Notes: generated from the sequence alone by a model not told the origin. A stretch of 64,000 nt of DNA from Poa pratensis (GCA_947311845.1 CAMZMU010000123.1:14360484-14424483); one strand, 5' to 3'; counted from the first letter of the stretch, positions 21,966 to 33,503 are shown. Translations and numbers: made by a program.

Positions 21966-23797
21966 CTAGGCACCACCTGAGCCGTACTTCTTGCCGAAGA
22001 AGAGGATCTGGAGCTGGTCGTAGCCGGAAAGCACACCAGCACCAGCAATGGCACGGAGGATGTTAGCACCAGCACCCTTGAAGAGAGACTTGGGACCCTC
22101 CTTCTTCAGGATCTGCTGGAACGCATCGAACGAGCTCTTGTACTTGACAGCTTCTCCAGAGGTCATCATCATCCTTCTGCGGACGGTGTCAATGGGGTAA
22201 GATGCAAGACCAGCACCGTTGGTGATCAACCAACCAAGACCGAAACTGGCAAAGAAGTTGTCCTGAAAGAAGGTGAACATGGTTAAGTCTGAGTTCACAA
22301 GAGACATGACAAAGTGGAACTGAATGTTGAGATGCTAGAACAAACCTGGAGTTTGCCAGTGAGGAGAACTGGCTTCAGAGAGTCGTACAATCCAAAGTAC
22401 AGACCACGGTAGACAATGATTCCAACACAAGAGATGTTGAATCCACGGTAAAGTCCAGCAATACCATCTGACTTGAGAGTCTTGCGGTAGACATCAATAA
22501 GGCCATTGAATTGCCTCTCGCCTCCTCCCTTGGATGCCTTGGCGTCATTGGCCAGCCTGGTCCTAGCATAGTCCAGAGAGTACACGAAAAACAGTGAGGA
22601 AGCACCAGCAGCACCACCAGAAGCAAGGTTGCCAGCAAACCACTTCCAGTAACCATCTCTGTCCTTCTTGAAGTTGAATAAACTCTTGAAGTAATCCTTG
22701 AATGCAAAGTTCAAAGCCTACAAAAACAGCATAAGGGATTATACATAGCATCATATATATTTGAAAGGAAAGAACATAGCATACTAGAACATGAGTATAT
22801 TTTAGCATGCTGCAAAACAGTAATCTGTAATTGATACAAACTAGACAAAGCACATATATTAGTGTTGTCTTAAGTATTTTAAGGTACAAAAGAGTAAATG
22901 AGTGCAGTCAGGATGTTTATAAGTGAACATTAATATTATAAGGTACAAAAGGTAGGCTCTGTGAAGGTAATCAAACAGAACATTACTACACAGATTGTTA
23001 AAATTTATGGAAGTAGTTGATCTGTTCTATACCACAATACAAGTATTCAGGCAAATGGAATACTGCTTAAAATCAGATAGCTACCTGAGTTGGAAGGTAA
23101 CAGTAACCATACAAGGTTAAAACAGATGGAAGTAGGTACTCTTATCTATTCTATCTATTACTCCCTCCGTTCCAAATTATTGACGCAGTTTTAGTACAAA
23201 GTTGTACTAAAACTGCGTCAATAATTTGGAACGGAGGGAGTACAATAATGCAGGCATACAGGAAATGCAAAATCTGTCAAGAACAGAAACTTAAGAGAAA
23301 GGTACCTGAGTTGGGAAGTAACGGATAACATTAGCAGTGTTTCCTCTCCAGAGTGAGCCAAAGCCTTCATCTTTGATTGTGCGTCCAAAGCATTCACCAA
23401 TACCCTTGTATGGCTTAGAGAGCCTGCCAGACTTGAGCATCTCATCCTGGTTCTGAATAAGCAGCTTAACACGCTCAATGGGAGCAGCAGCAGTCTTTGA
23501 AACTGCAGCTGACACTCCTCCCATGAGGAAATCAATCGCAAAGGCCTTGGGACCTTTCTTCTCAGCTGGTGAATTGGCAAAGATGGGAGAGGTCGACACC
23601 ATGTTGCCACCATTGACAGACATGGTTGGACCATAAAGGTTCTGGGTTATGTAGCTGCTTGTGGTGAAGCGCCTGTCATAGGCTGACACAGATGGGCACA
23701 TGTTACGGGCACGGACAACTCCAGAGAAGCTGGAGCCGAGGTGGAACTGTCCACCGAACTTCTGAACAACAGATGGTTGGTTGCCTTGGTCCGCCAT
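21966..23797 (-). CDS. Mitochondrial ADP/ATP carrier (adenine nucleotide translocase)
   Basis: The carrier exchanges cytosolic ADP for matrix ATP across the inner mitochondrial membrane. Coding exons are 23306-23797 (164 codons), 22346-22717 (124 codons) and 21966-22262 (98 codons plus TAG), all in phase 0 with GT-AG introns, giving 386 aa. The start ATG at 23797 ([16 protein letters not shown]) matches the plant family; no other ATG is close. Residues about 1-80 are the plant-type N-terminal extension. Three mitochondrial-carrier repeats follow: [14 protein letters not shown] in the first, [12 protein letters not shown] in the second, and [14 protein letters not shown] in the third, which holds the RRRMMM signature of nucleotide carriers. 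A 5' UTR intron (23818-25009) precedes the coding part. The frame is fully intact. Confidence 0.97.
23161..23240. mobile_element. 80-bp Stowaway MITE hairpin in ADP/ATP carrier intron
   Basis: The element is flanked by TA (23159-23160 and 23241-23242) and lies in the intron between the first two coding exons. Its two ~39-bp halves are almost perfect inverted repeats with CTCCCTCCGT/ACGGAGGGAG ends, so an intron transcript could form a near-continuous hairpin. Confidence 0.93.
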
Positions 23798-25110
23798 CAC
23801 CACCTAATAGTACTGTCCTGCAGAAGCAACCACATCAGCACATAAATCAGTAAGCAGGAAAATATAGGAAATACTAATAGTAAAGTAAATAAAATTAACA
23901 AGAGAGTAAATCAGATAAAAAATTAAAAAGCAAGGGAGAATTTGTCCTAGTGATGAAAAATTCTTAAGCATAAACAGGGTAATTAACTTCATCCTCTAGG
24001 GGGTAAAGGCATTCCAAAACTCAATATACAAACAACTGACAAATTTATACATACATACATACACTACCATTAGCATAACGTATAAACAGATTAATGAAAC
24101 ATGTGTCAAGATGAAAAAACAAGTTTTGAAACCGGAGAATAGTGAAAATTACTCAAATAGGGCATTCAATTATGGCACCATACATTATCAGCACAAGCAG
24201 TGGCAATTGAATTCCAAACACAAATACCCAATTTAGAAGAGCCGCATCGAATACATGTAAAATACGACAAAAACTTAATATCCATTTCTCCAGCAATACT
24301 AAGCACGTCATATCGAAACTAGTAGATCTAGAATACTTAATGGATAACACAAATTGTGAGGGACAGCCTGCGTCAGCATCTCGATTTGCTATGATAAGTT
24401 TAAATGAGTAGTAAGTTGAAAATGTCCAAACAGTGCCGTTTTTCCAAGTGTTAAAATCTACAAGATGAATTAGAGCAGATTTCTACTAGAATCTAAAACA
24501 AAATGGTGATAGCAGACCAGAATTGTTTCCATTACCAAACAATACAAGTCACAAATCAAACAGCACAAAACAAGACCAGATCCGACAGTCGTACACAACC
24601 TCCTTATATCCCATCATACCGGAACTTCCACCTACATGTCCAATTGTTTCCCGATCTACAGATCCCGACCCAAACCCGCGATCCAAATACTCTAAAGCCA
24701 TAGTTTACACAGAGAATCAAAAGAAAAACAACACGATTCCACAGAAAAACGAACGAGATCTGACGACCAAAGTAACCAGCGGCCACTCCTACAGCAGATC
24801 CAACCTACCAGCGAGCAAACGACCACGGATCTGAGCACTACGACTCTCGAGTAGCACCACCCGACCGAACGTAACAACGGAAATGGATCTACAAGAGCGA
24901 CAGCCACGCAGATCTATCTATATATAGACACACAGCACGACCCCGAGAAAACAATAGCGCGGCCACGAATAGGCAAATCGAGACCGGAGAGGGGCACGGA
25001 AGAACTCACCCTTCGGAAGCGGAGGCGAGGCGATGGAGGTGGGCTCTTCCCAGGCTCGGCGGCTCCGCTCCTTCCGGTCTTTCTTCAGAGAGAGAGGACG
25101 AGCGAGGCGG
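23798..25110 (-). other. 5' UTR exons and leader intron of the ADP/ATP carrier gene
   Basis: Reading minus, the GC-rich leader ends at a donor GAAGG|GTGAGTTC (exon end 25010). The intron 23818-25009 ends CTTCTGCAG, and 20 nt of leader (23798-23817) precede the ATG. The transcription start near 25110 is inferred from the TATA-like box. Long first leader introns are frequent in highly expressed plant genes. Confidence 0.7.
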
Positions 25111-25142
25111 GGCGGGGGAGGGATGGCTAGGGTTCGCGTGCC

Positions 25143-25150
25143 TTTTTATC
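25143..25150 (-). promoter_or_regulatory. TATA-like box of the ADP/ATP carrier gene
   Basis: On the minus strand GATAAAAAGG lies just upstream of a pyrimidine-rich leader (CTCGTCCTCTCTCTCTG). Spacing to the proposed start is about 30 bp. It was read by eye only. Confidence 0.5.
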
Positions 25151-25381
25151 TTCGCCCCCCTCCTCCCGTGGAGCGTCGCGGGTCGGGTCATTCTCGCTCG
25201 CCCGTTACGGCTGTGCGCTGGCGATATGAGGATCCCGGTCATTTCTCGCTGTGGGATCGGGTGAGCGATCTGGGCCGTCGATTCGGCCACGGTCGGTGGC
25301 GTTGGGCCCATGTGGGTGGCGGCCTCTGGTGGGATGGTCGATCGTTCCGTTCCGGGACTCCGGGTTTTTCGATGGAAAAGT

Positions 25382-26178
25382 ATAGGAAAAGTATAGGAGT
25401 CACCCGGGGATCCAAGCTTCCCATCCTCCGGGTCCCCCACCAACCACGTGTCCCCTCTTTCTGTCCACAATCCCGCTTTTGCTACGGTAGCAAAAAAATA
25501 TCCCGATTTTTGCTACATGTAGCAAAAACTTTTCGGTCCAAAAAATAGTCCCCCAGAGCCCGTTTTTGCTACGGTAGCAAAAAAAAAGTCTCATTTTTTT
25601 TGCCACATGTAGCAATATAACTTTATTTTTGTTATTTATTGTTATCTGGTTTTGCTACAATAGATCAAAAAATTTGCTACTATATCTCCGGCGAGGTCTC
25701 CGGCGATGTCTCCGGCGAGAGTCTCCGGCGATGTCTCCGGCGAAGTTGATTTTGCTACAATAGATCAAAAAATTTGCTACTATTGTTATCTGGTTTTGCT
25801 ACAATAGATCAAAAAATTTGCTACTATATCTCCGGCGAGGTCTCCGGCGATGTCTCCGGCGAGAGTCTCCGGCGATGTCTCCGGCGAAGTTGATTTTGCT
25901 ACAATCGAACTTTTTTGTTGCTACAATAGCATAAACTTTTTGCTACCACGTGTCCGGCGAGGTATCCGGTGAGGTCTCCGGCGAGGCCAGAATTTTCTTT
26001 TCATGTTCTGTGTACGAACCGTTTTTTGCTACAATGCAGCAAAAGCGGGACGATTTGCAGCAAAAATCGAGAGTTTTGTAGCAAAAGCGGGATTTAGCCT
26101 ATATTTAGTGGACACGTGTCGGGCTGGCGACCCGGGGGATCGGACGGAAAGATCCCCCGGGGGACGCCTAGTCCTGTC
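25382..26178. mobile_element. Mutator-like fold-back element with internal repeats
   Basis: The outer ~80-100 bp are imperfect inverted repeats: TATAGGAGTCACCCGGGG on the left versus the complement of TCCCCCGGGGGACGCCTAG on the right, followed inward by CACGTGTCC and CCCGCTTTTGCTA on both arms. The interior is filled with TTTTGCTAC / GTAGCAAAA motifs and a tandem duplication. No transposase is present. I could not define a clean 9-bp target duplication, so ends are approximate and the Mutator assignment is tentative. Confidence 0.55.
25641..25900. repeat. 144-bp tandem duplication inside the fold-back element
   Basis: Unit 1 is 25641-25784, and unit 2 starts at 25785 and is nearly complete to about 25900. 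Each begins GTTATCTGGTTTTGCTAC and contains a string of TCTCCGGCGA(G/T)G microrepeats. Confidence 0.85.
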
Positions 26179-26179
26179 C

Positions 26180-26780
26180 CTTGTGTAACCGCATGGAGAG
26201 GAGAGACGAGGGCCCTCTGCGTACGTGTTCCTGAAGCGAGTCGTTCTGAACCTTTTCGTGAATCCTAAGGGCGTCCCAAATTTTTCGATCGGAAACTTCC
26301 CGTCTCTCTCATCTTTGGGCCGTCGGCGCTTTGCTTATTCCGATTCATTCCGTCGGCCGTCCGCAGGCGATCCGAGATCTGACAGAAACACAGAAGGCAG
26401 GGATCGATGAATCCTAATTTCTTGGTATTCCCTAATTCTCACATAGAGCTACTCTATGGCTCTATGCCCTAATCTCAGTTACTACTTGTTTTTCTTACCT
26501 TCAGCGTTGCTATGACGCTAGAAAGCTTCCATCCAAACAGAAAAAGAATAAATAAATCGAGTTGAGAAGTTGATAGCATCACTGAGAAGATCTATGGATA
26601 AATTTCTGAAGAGTAACACGGGACATATCACAGGAGAAGGTGCCTATTAGAAAAGAAATTTATGAGGTAACAATAGAATTATTTGATATGAATATTGCTT
26701 TTTGATACACTTTAAATTTTGTTGATAACAATACATATTAAATATATTGGTTATTATATTAATAGTTTCGTCAATAGCGA
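26180..26780. other. Intergenic, no gene seen
   Basis: Moderate-GC then AT-rich sequence. Short frames have no recognisable domain. Confidence 0.5.
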
Positions 26781-26795
26781 GATGTTTGCAATTTG

Positions 26796-26895
26796 AAATC
26801 TGACCCTCCCGATCAGTCTTTCGGACGTGCTCATACAAGTAGCGCGCGTGCATGCGTTCATATATTTGAAAGCATGTGCGAGTGTACTTTGTTTC
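26796..26895 (+). mobile_element. Truncated SINE (3' end)
   Basis: CAGTCTTTCGGACGTGCTCATA, then GCGCGTGCATGCGTTCATA and a GAGTGTACTTTGTTTC tail resemble the 3' half of the SINE at 37696-37978. The tRNA-like head is missing. Confidence 0.65.
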
Positions 26896-26950
26896 ATAAA
26901 AGTTATATCAAGGGCCCCAAATTTTATTTTCGCCCCGGGCCCCCAAAATC

Positions 26951-27220
26951 TCAGGACCGGGGCTGCCGGTCCTCCTCCTTGCTCGCGGCCACGGACCGGC
27001 ATCCCTTCAACGGCCTGGCAACCGAATCGTCGCCACAGGAGAGGATACCCTCGGTGTAGAGCCTCTGCGCGATCCGCTCGCGCCTCTGCTTGAGCTCGGC
27101 GGGGCGGTCCAGCGCGGCCACGGCGACGGCGGCGTCGATGATCTCGAAGATGTCAGCACCACCGGCGCCGTCGAAGAACCTCCTCCACTGCGCGTGCGCG
27201 CTGCCTTCGGACGACGCCAT
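26951..27220 (-). pseudogene. Truncated duplicate of the MED26-like gene
   Basis: From ATG 27220 the frame gives 89 aa: MASSEGSAHAQWRRFFDGAG, then DIFEIIDAAVAVAALDRPAE and ERIAQRLYTEGILS. It is a close copy of the first 85 codons of 32808-33419. Similarity covers the coding 5' part, the leader and the upstream region (about 26966-27460 versus 33167-33665). It ends abruptly after SKEEDR, where unrelated sequence adds QPRS and a stop. The C-terminal half is absent. Because the promoter-proximal region was copied it could be transcribed, but a function is doubtful. Confidence 0.75.
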
Positions 27221-28301
27221 CTCGCTCGATCGATCGCTGGTTGCGCGTTGGGGGTGGAGCAGAGTGTGAGATTGTGGAGGGAGGAGGACATGGCGACGGG
27301 CCTTTATTGGCGACGGACGGGCTGCGCGTCGCGGCGAGTCCGAGTTCGTCTCCAACTCCGTGATGCAAGTTCAGGGTAGCGTTGGCGCCAAGCACATCGA
27401 TTGATTCAAACTGGAATCCGAGTCTTGGTCGATTGGCCTTGTTTCCAAATCATACCTGTACGAGTGACGCGTCTGGTGTAACTAAAGCTGTAATAATTCC
27501 AAAAAACTGCGGAAACTTCCCGTGGGAACTAAATTTAAAATGCTCTGTGTTGCCCATAGAAGACCTGTAGGCCTTTTGCAGAGTCATTGCAATGCGGCGG
27601 CACTGCAGTGGATCGGTGAAATACACAAAGGATGTGGTTCATCAGAAGCACAAAGGAAGTGCTTGTTATCTTGCTGAAACTTGTGCAATTACTAGTACTG
27701 TGAAGATTAATACTCCCAGTACTGTCAAGTTACTGTCCTTTGCTTTGGTAGTACATTGAGGAAAGATTCCTGAGGTTCCGGAGTGCAATCGCAGTGGCTT
27801 CTCTGAATGGAATGAGACGATAACTTCTGAAGATCACCCTTCAGTAGTCCAGGTAAAAATTGGTAGTTTGGTCAGAGTCTGAATACTAGATGTACTAGTG
27901 ATTTTAAATAGTATGCTAACTATGATAAGTTTGAAAAACAACTTCTGTAGCTAATACAGAGCTGGCAAACTGGTTATAACAGCTGAATTGAACTGTTGCG
28001 GAAAAAAATATGTCTGTAACTCTGTATATCTATCAAGTAAGTACCTATGGGTATGATGAATAATTCTAGGCAATCAATATCAGTATTGGAGCTTCCATGT
28101 TCGCTCTGGGAAGCTAGAAATCCCACAGTAATCTAAAGGAAAATGAAAACATATACATCACTTGTTTTAGTGTCTCCAAAATGTGTAAGTGTAAATTAAT
28201 CAGTGTACTAGAACATCTACAATTATTGAAGTACTAAGCATCCTATTTCTTTTAAAAAATACAATTTTTTCGAAAATGTTAAAAAATACAACTGCATTAT
28301 A

Positions 28302-28463
28302 CTCCCTCCGTTCCACAATATAAAATGTTTTAGTGTTTTTCCACATGCACATGTACACACATGTATCTAGACACGTTTAAGTGCATGTGTTCATTCTTTT
28401 TAGTATGAATCTAGACATGCATGTGTAACACCTAAAACATCTTACATTGTGGAACGGAGGGAG
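28302..28463. mobile_element. Stowaway-type MITE
   Basis: A 162-bp element with TA duplications (28300-28301 and 28464-28465), CTCCCTCCGTTCCACAAT at the left and the complementary ATTGTGGAACGGAGGGAG at the right. Confidence 0.92.
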
Positions 28464-28825
28464 TAGTTTTTAATTATCCAACCGCGCAATGGATTGGGGA
28501 ATCAACAAGTAAAAATAAAGGCATAAATGCTAATTTGTCTTAATTCACATTCAGCCTGATGCAAAATGACCCTGACATGGTTGATATTAATCCAGAGAAA
28601 AACTATCTTCACAGGAAACTGTAATGGAATAATGAAATTATGCATTATTCACAACGTTTGATGCACTGTCGCTAAGCTCTGAACCACGAAGAACGAGAAA
28701 AATATTGATGATTTACCTCCAGAACTTGTAAGACAGATCACCATCCTTTCATGCAGGAGCAACACAACTAGCAACAAAAGTTAGGGCTTCACTACCAGAG
28801 AACAGAACTACAAAAGTTATAAAAT

Positions 28826-28980
28826 CTATTATATACTAAAAGCAATATACGAAAGCAAAATACAGACGCCACGTTAAGCCACATCATATAAACTATTTTG
28901 ATAGTTGAATCTACAAATTATGGCTAAGATTTACCGAAGAGTTAGTAGTTACATTGCTAGGTAATCCGTTTTGACACATA
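28826..28980 (+). repeat. Dispersed repeat, copy 1 (unclassified)
   Basis: It begins CTATTATATACTAAAAGC and contains CCACGTTAAGCCACATCAT and GAGTTAGTAGTTAC. A second copy lies in opposite orientation at about 37405-37573. Family not identified. Confidence 0.65.
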
Positions 28981-29439
28981 TTAAGTTAGAAATTGGAGGA
29001 ATGTACGTATCAAATAGGGGAAACAGAATTACGTATGTGACATGCTGTCAAAAAGAGAAGACATGAGAGTTGATATTGATTATTTAATCATACTACCGTG
29101 CCAAGATATGACTGCTATGGCTGTTCAAAGAAAAAACTACGTACTCTAGGCTTAAAACATGGTAAATCCATCAGTGTCTCACCTTAAAGATGCTAGCTGC
29201 GCCATGGATCTGGTGTGGTTAAAGAGCTTAAAGGAAATACATCCGTATATTCGTCAGGTTCTTATTTTCACTGCAGAAGTATTTCACATATGATTGCAGA
29301 GTCATGGCAAAAAAAGTCCACGTTTTGCCAAGAGAGAGTCCATATTATATAAGATGTGAACAGTAATAAATTTAGTACCCAAAATATTCGATTACCATGC
29401 ATGATTTGAATATGCACTTGGGAGCCAAATTGAATTTCT

Positions 29440-29840
29440 GAAGGTGGGATGGCGTTTTGGCACCCGGGAGCATATGCTTCCAGTTTGCAAAATGTATTTG
29501 AAAGCATTTTGAAATTACAAAAAAATTCTCGCGTACATCACAACATTCTCTTTGCTCACATAGTTGTTTAATGAAAAAAGGAAATTTTGTGTGTCGCCTG
29601 GAAAAAGATAAAATTTGGTGCTAAAAAGACTTTTCATGTGACATCTTTTTGTCCTTTTACAGAGGCCACAAAAAATGTCGGTTTTCCACGTAACTTGGTG
29701 TGCACACATAGAACGTCAGGATGTATGCTCCAAATGTTTTTCCAATTTTTTTTGATATTTTGAAATATTTTTTCCACGTACGCGTGAGCATATGCACCCG
29801 GGAAACAAAATGAATTTCCGAAGGTAAATCTGTATACCAA
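29440..29840. mobile_element. MITE-like inverted-repeat element
   Basis: The left arm GGCACCCGGGAGCATATGC is the approximate inverse of the right arm GCATATGCACCCGGGAAAC, and GAATTTC(T/C)GAAGG flanks both sides. The interior is AT-rich and non-coding. Superfamily and exact ends are uncertain. Confidence 0.4.
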
Positions 29841-31835
29841 AAAAACGTTTGGTTAGATCGTCCGGCCGATTGCGAAATGCACAACACAATGGCTTATGGT
29901 AAATCATATACACCTATATACGGATGAGAGTACACACACAACTATAGTACTACATATATATGGAGAACAAGAACGTAAAACAGATACACGTGTTTACATG
30001 ATGGTTTGTTTTTCTCGCAAGTTTACACATTTATTCTTTTGAGTGAAATTTTTAATTTTAGTGGTGATAGAAGGATTTTATTTACAAACACAAATCTTAG
30101 TTAGACAATATTTTGAATCATGCGACGATGTTTTGGACTTACATTAAGCTAAGACATAGATGAATGTTAATATGATTAGTACACACCATATTTCATGCAC
30201 CTCTATTCTAGCTTCAGATAAGTAGTGAAATAAAGGTAAGCCCGACTTAGCGGAGGAAGGTGGATATCCATTTTTTGAAACTATGCTGAAAGATAGAATC
30301 TTATTTTTTTCCAAAGCTTGAAACATAACAATGGTATATATAACATGGATCAAGATTGAGCACAAGACATGCATTGAGGTGAAGGTTAAGTAGGCTTGTG
30401 GTGGCACAAGGGAGGGAGGGATAGAGAGAACAACGATACTACTATATAAATATCAACCGAAAAATAAAGTTGTTTGTAGAAAGATTTAAAATACTTTTGT
30501 AGATTTTGTTGTTGTTGAATAGTTATGTATATTGTTTGATTTGTTGGTTTAGAAATTGTAGGAATTTTCTCTACTGTTACACCCACTTTGAGCGTAAACG
30601 TTCATCAAATCTAAACTCCTTGAAAATATTTTGTGTCAATTTCTATGATTTGTAATAGCTTAAAATTTTGTAGGACATACTATTGCAGTCATAAGTTATT
30701 TAATACTTATGTGTTTCTGTGAATCAAGAAAAATCCTGCAATATTTTATTGCTACATTGACGCTACTAAGAGTGTTGTTAGCTAGAGGCAGAAATTGGCG
30801 GTGCCATCGTGTTCAAAGAGATTGTGTAGGTGAGAACAATTAATAAGAACTCATAATTTGTAGGAGTTGTTCCTATAGAGATATTTAAATTTTAGGATTA
30901 GAAATGTAAGGAATTATTTCGATTTATAACACTCAATTTGAAACAAAAAATGATATTGATTATAATTTTTCCTAAAAGTATCTACTGATGTATTTCAGGG
31001 TATATAATTAAATGCACTTTTTTGGGTTTCTAATCATTTATTTAATAGAACGTGGCATTGCAATGTTGTAATAAAATTGATGAAAATTAAGATGCCTAAC
31101 TTATATCGGACAACAAGTAGACCGGATAGTCAGGATATAGGACTGACATTAATGACAATTGATAATGATATATGAGTAGGTTAAAAATATTGGTAATGAT
31201 AATAGTACCTCCATTTCGAAATTAAAGTTATCAAGAAACTTGCTGTCAAAGTCTTTAATACTGAGGGTCGATGTATAAATATATATTGGAATAGTACAAA
31301 ACATAAAACCGCTGAAATAATAATTATTACTCTTAATTAAATTTAGTTGTATATTTATGTAAAACAAATGGTATAAGAATAGTACAAAACACAAAACCAT
31401 TGCACCTTGGAATATGTCCGCATGTGTCTAGAATGTTAAGTAGTTCCGAAGAGAGGGAAAAGTCTAATATTTCGAAATAAAGAAGTAAATGAGAAGGAAA
31501 ATATCTGCACAAAGTAAAATAAATTTTCTTACTACTTAAGCGGCTAAATTTTCAACGAGGAGAAATGATACTCTCTTTTTATGAAACTAGAGAATGGCTC
31601 TTTTTACCTTAGCGAAGTTGTTACGCTGTTCCATTAAAGATCATCTAAATATCTTCTAGATATATTGCTCAAGTGAAGCATAATATAATTTGGACCACCA
31701 AAAGTTGTTTTTGTAACTTCACATCTGATACATCAATTGAGAAACTGAATTTTAACCCCACTGAATTTAATATCATAGAATAATTCACGACCGGGTCTTT
31801 AATACCATGTACAAGTCACACATATGGTCATATAT

Positions 31836-31903
31836 GGTTGATTTTTAAATGACATAATCAACCATATGTGGTTGATTTTTAAATGACATAATCAACCATA
31901 TGT
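31836..31903. repeat. Two 34-bp tandem units, each an inverted repeat
   Basis: The unit GGTTGATTTTTAAATGACAT plus AATCAACCATATGT occurs twice without mismatch. Within each unit GGTTGAT pairs with ATCAACC, and the junction ATCAACCATATGTGGTTGAT is itself palindromic. Confidence 0.9.
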
Positions 31904-32322
31904 GATATTTTAGGTAGAATAGATAAAGTTAAAATGTGTTCAGAACCATATCGTTTCCTTTTTTATTACGTGACTATGTATGGAACAATAGATTTATTTC
32001 TGAGTCACGTCGATGCCCTGGAAACTAGTTGATTTGAAAAGTGTAACTACATATTGATAAAGCTACACTTGCTACTTTGCTGAATCTGGACCAACTAATC
32101 AAGAACCAAGTTCCAAGTCTCGTAAATATGTCGCAGAAGTGAGAATCTACTCCTAATTAATCGATCTCAACAAATGGATCTGAAAGCATCAAGCGCTAAA
32201 CCCTAAGTTTTAATTAACGGATCCAAGAAAAAAAAAGAATACATACATGCCGAAGAATCTTCTATTTCCAATAAGAAAAGATTATGCTTGTGGTTTGCCA
32301 AGTTGTTTTGCATGTATATTCT

Positions 32323-32578
32323 ACTGTTGTGTGTCTTCTGAAAGAGAGATGTTAGGATTAACTGTTCGTGAAATTGAAATTGCAGAAACATTTTGCTGTG
32401 CTGATCTCATATTGCCGGTAATAATTTGATTACCCTTCCTTGGTAAAATAACTGTTGTGTGTCTTCTGAAAGAGAGATGTTAGGATTAATTGTTCGTGAA
32501 ATTGAAATTGCAGAAACATTTTGCTGTGCTGATCTCATATTGCCGGTAATAATTTGATTACCCTTCCTTGGTAAAATA
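32323..32578. repeat. 128-bp tandem duplication
   Basis: 32323-32450 and 32451-32578 are identical apart from one C/T difference (GATTAACTGTTCG versus GATTAATTGTTCG). It lies about 230 bp 3' of the MED26-like gene. Confidence 0.93.
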
Positions 32579-32807
32579 ACACATTTCTTGGTCGCCAAAT
32601 CTCATAACAATAACGTTACCAATTCATACAAACAGAAAAAGCAGACCAATCATTTTCTCTTTATACAAGTTGCATCATCTTGTCCTGGATACATCAGCTC
32701 GTACAGAACCAGATAGAAAACAAATAAACATCCATCACAGTACCATGAACTGATGCAGAGGCTAAAACTACACGAGATAGAAGATCTTGGACTACGGAGT
32801 GAGCTAA

Positions 32808-33419
32808 CTAAACCCGGCTAGCCCGGAGAGTAGACATCAGGGCGCGGCCCTCCGCGATGGTGGCCGTGCATCGGACCTGGTCCCGCCGCCGGATGATCTG
32901 GTGCCGATTCTTCTGCCGCTGCCTCGCCATCTCCGGCACCTCGACCACCTGGACCTTGCGCTGCCGCTTCGCGTCCTCGCATTCCTTGTACCCGTCTTTC
33001 AGCCTGCGCTTCGCGGTCGCCAGCATCGTCTCCATGCTCTGCTCCGATGGCTGCGCCGGTGCCTTGTTCCTGTCTTCAGCGGCGGCCGGAGGCTTCGTGG
33101 AGTTCTTGCGCACGAGTTCGTTCTTGACCGGCGCCGTGGCCTTCTCTGCGAAACTCGCTGGTGGCCGGTCCTCCTCCTTGCTCACCGCCACGGACCGGCA
33201 TCCCTTCAACGGCCTGGCAACCGAATCGTCGCCACAGGAGAGGATACCACCGGTGTAGAGCCTCTGCGCGATCCGCTCGCTCCTCTGGTTGAGCTCGGCG
33301 GGCCGGTCCAGCGCCGCGAAGGCGACGGCGGCGTCGATGATCTCGAAGATGTCAGCACCACCGGCGCTGTCGAAGAACCTCCTCCACTGCGCGTGCGCGC
33401 TGCCTTCGGACGACGCCAT
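32808..33419 (-). CDS. MED26-like protein lacking the central TFIIS-N domain
   Basis: A single-exon frame of 203 aa from ATG 33419. An in-frame ATG at 33557 lies upstream of the TATA-like CAATAAAGAT and so in the promoter. Residues 10-60 (WRRFFDSAGGADIFEIIDAA, then ERIAQRLYT) resemble the N-terminal helical module of plant Mediator subunit 26b/c proteins. Residues about 130-175 (TAKRRLKDGYKECEDAKRQR, then KVQVVEVPEM) resemble their C-terminal KRKLHEGYQEAENAKRQR-type motif. The TFIIS-N/LW domain between them in normal MED26 is absent; only a Lys/Pro/Ala linker is present. MED26 links Mediator to elongation factors through that domain, so this short protein could at most act as a competitor or be decaying. 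The frame is intact. Family assignment is from motif memory. Confidence 0.65.
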   Translation of the reverse strand: MASSEGSAHAQWRRFFDSAGGADIFEIIDAAVAFAALDRPAELNQRSERIAQRLYTGGILSCGDDSVARPLKGCRSVAVSKEEDRPPASFAEKATAPVKNELVRKNSTKPPAAAEDRNKAPAQPSEQSMETMLATAKRRLKDGYKECEDAKRQRKVQVVEVPEMARQRQKNRHQIIRRRDQVRCTATIAEGRALMSTLRASRV

Positions 33420-33503
33420 CTCGCTCGATCGATCGCTGGTTGCGCGTTGGGGGTGGAACAGAGTGTGAGATGTGGAGGGAGGGAGGAGGACATGGCGAAG
33501 GAT

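Larger units (their letters stand above)
27461..32322. other. Long AT-rich intergenic region with MITEs, no gene seen
   Basis: No open frame with a recognisable domain. It contains a Stowaway MITE (28302-28463), a dispersed repeat (28826-28980), a MITE-like inverted-repeat element (about 29440-29840) and small tandem repeats listed separately. Confidence 0.6.
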
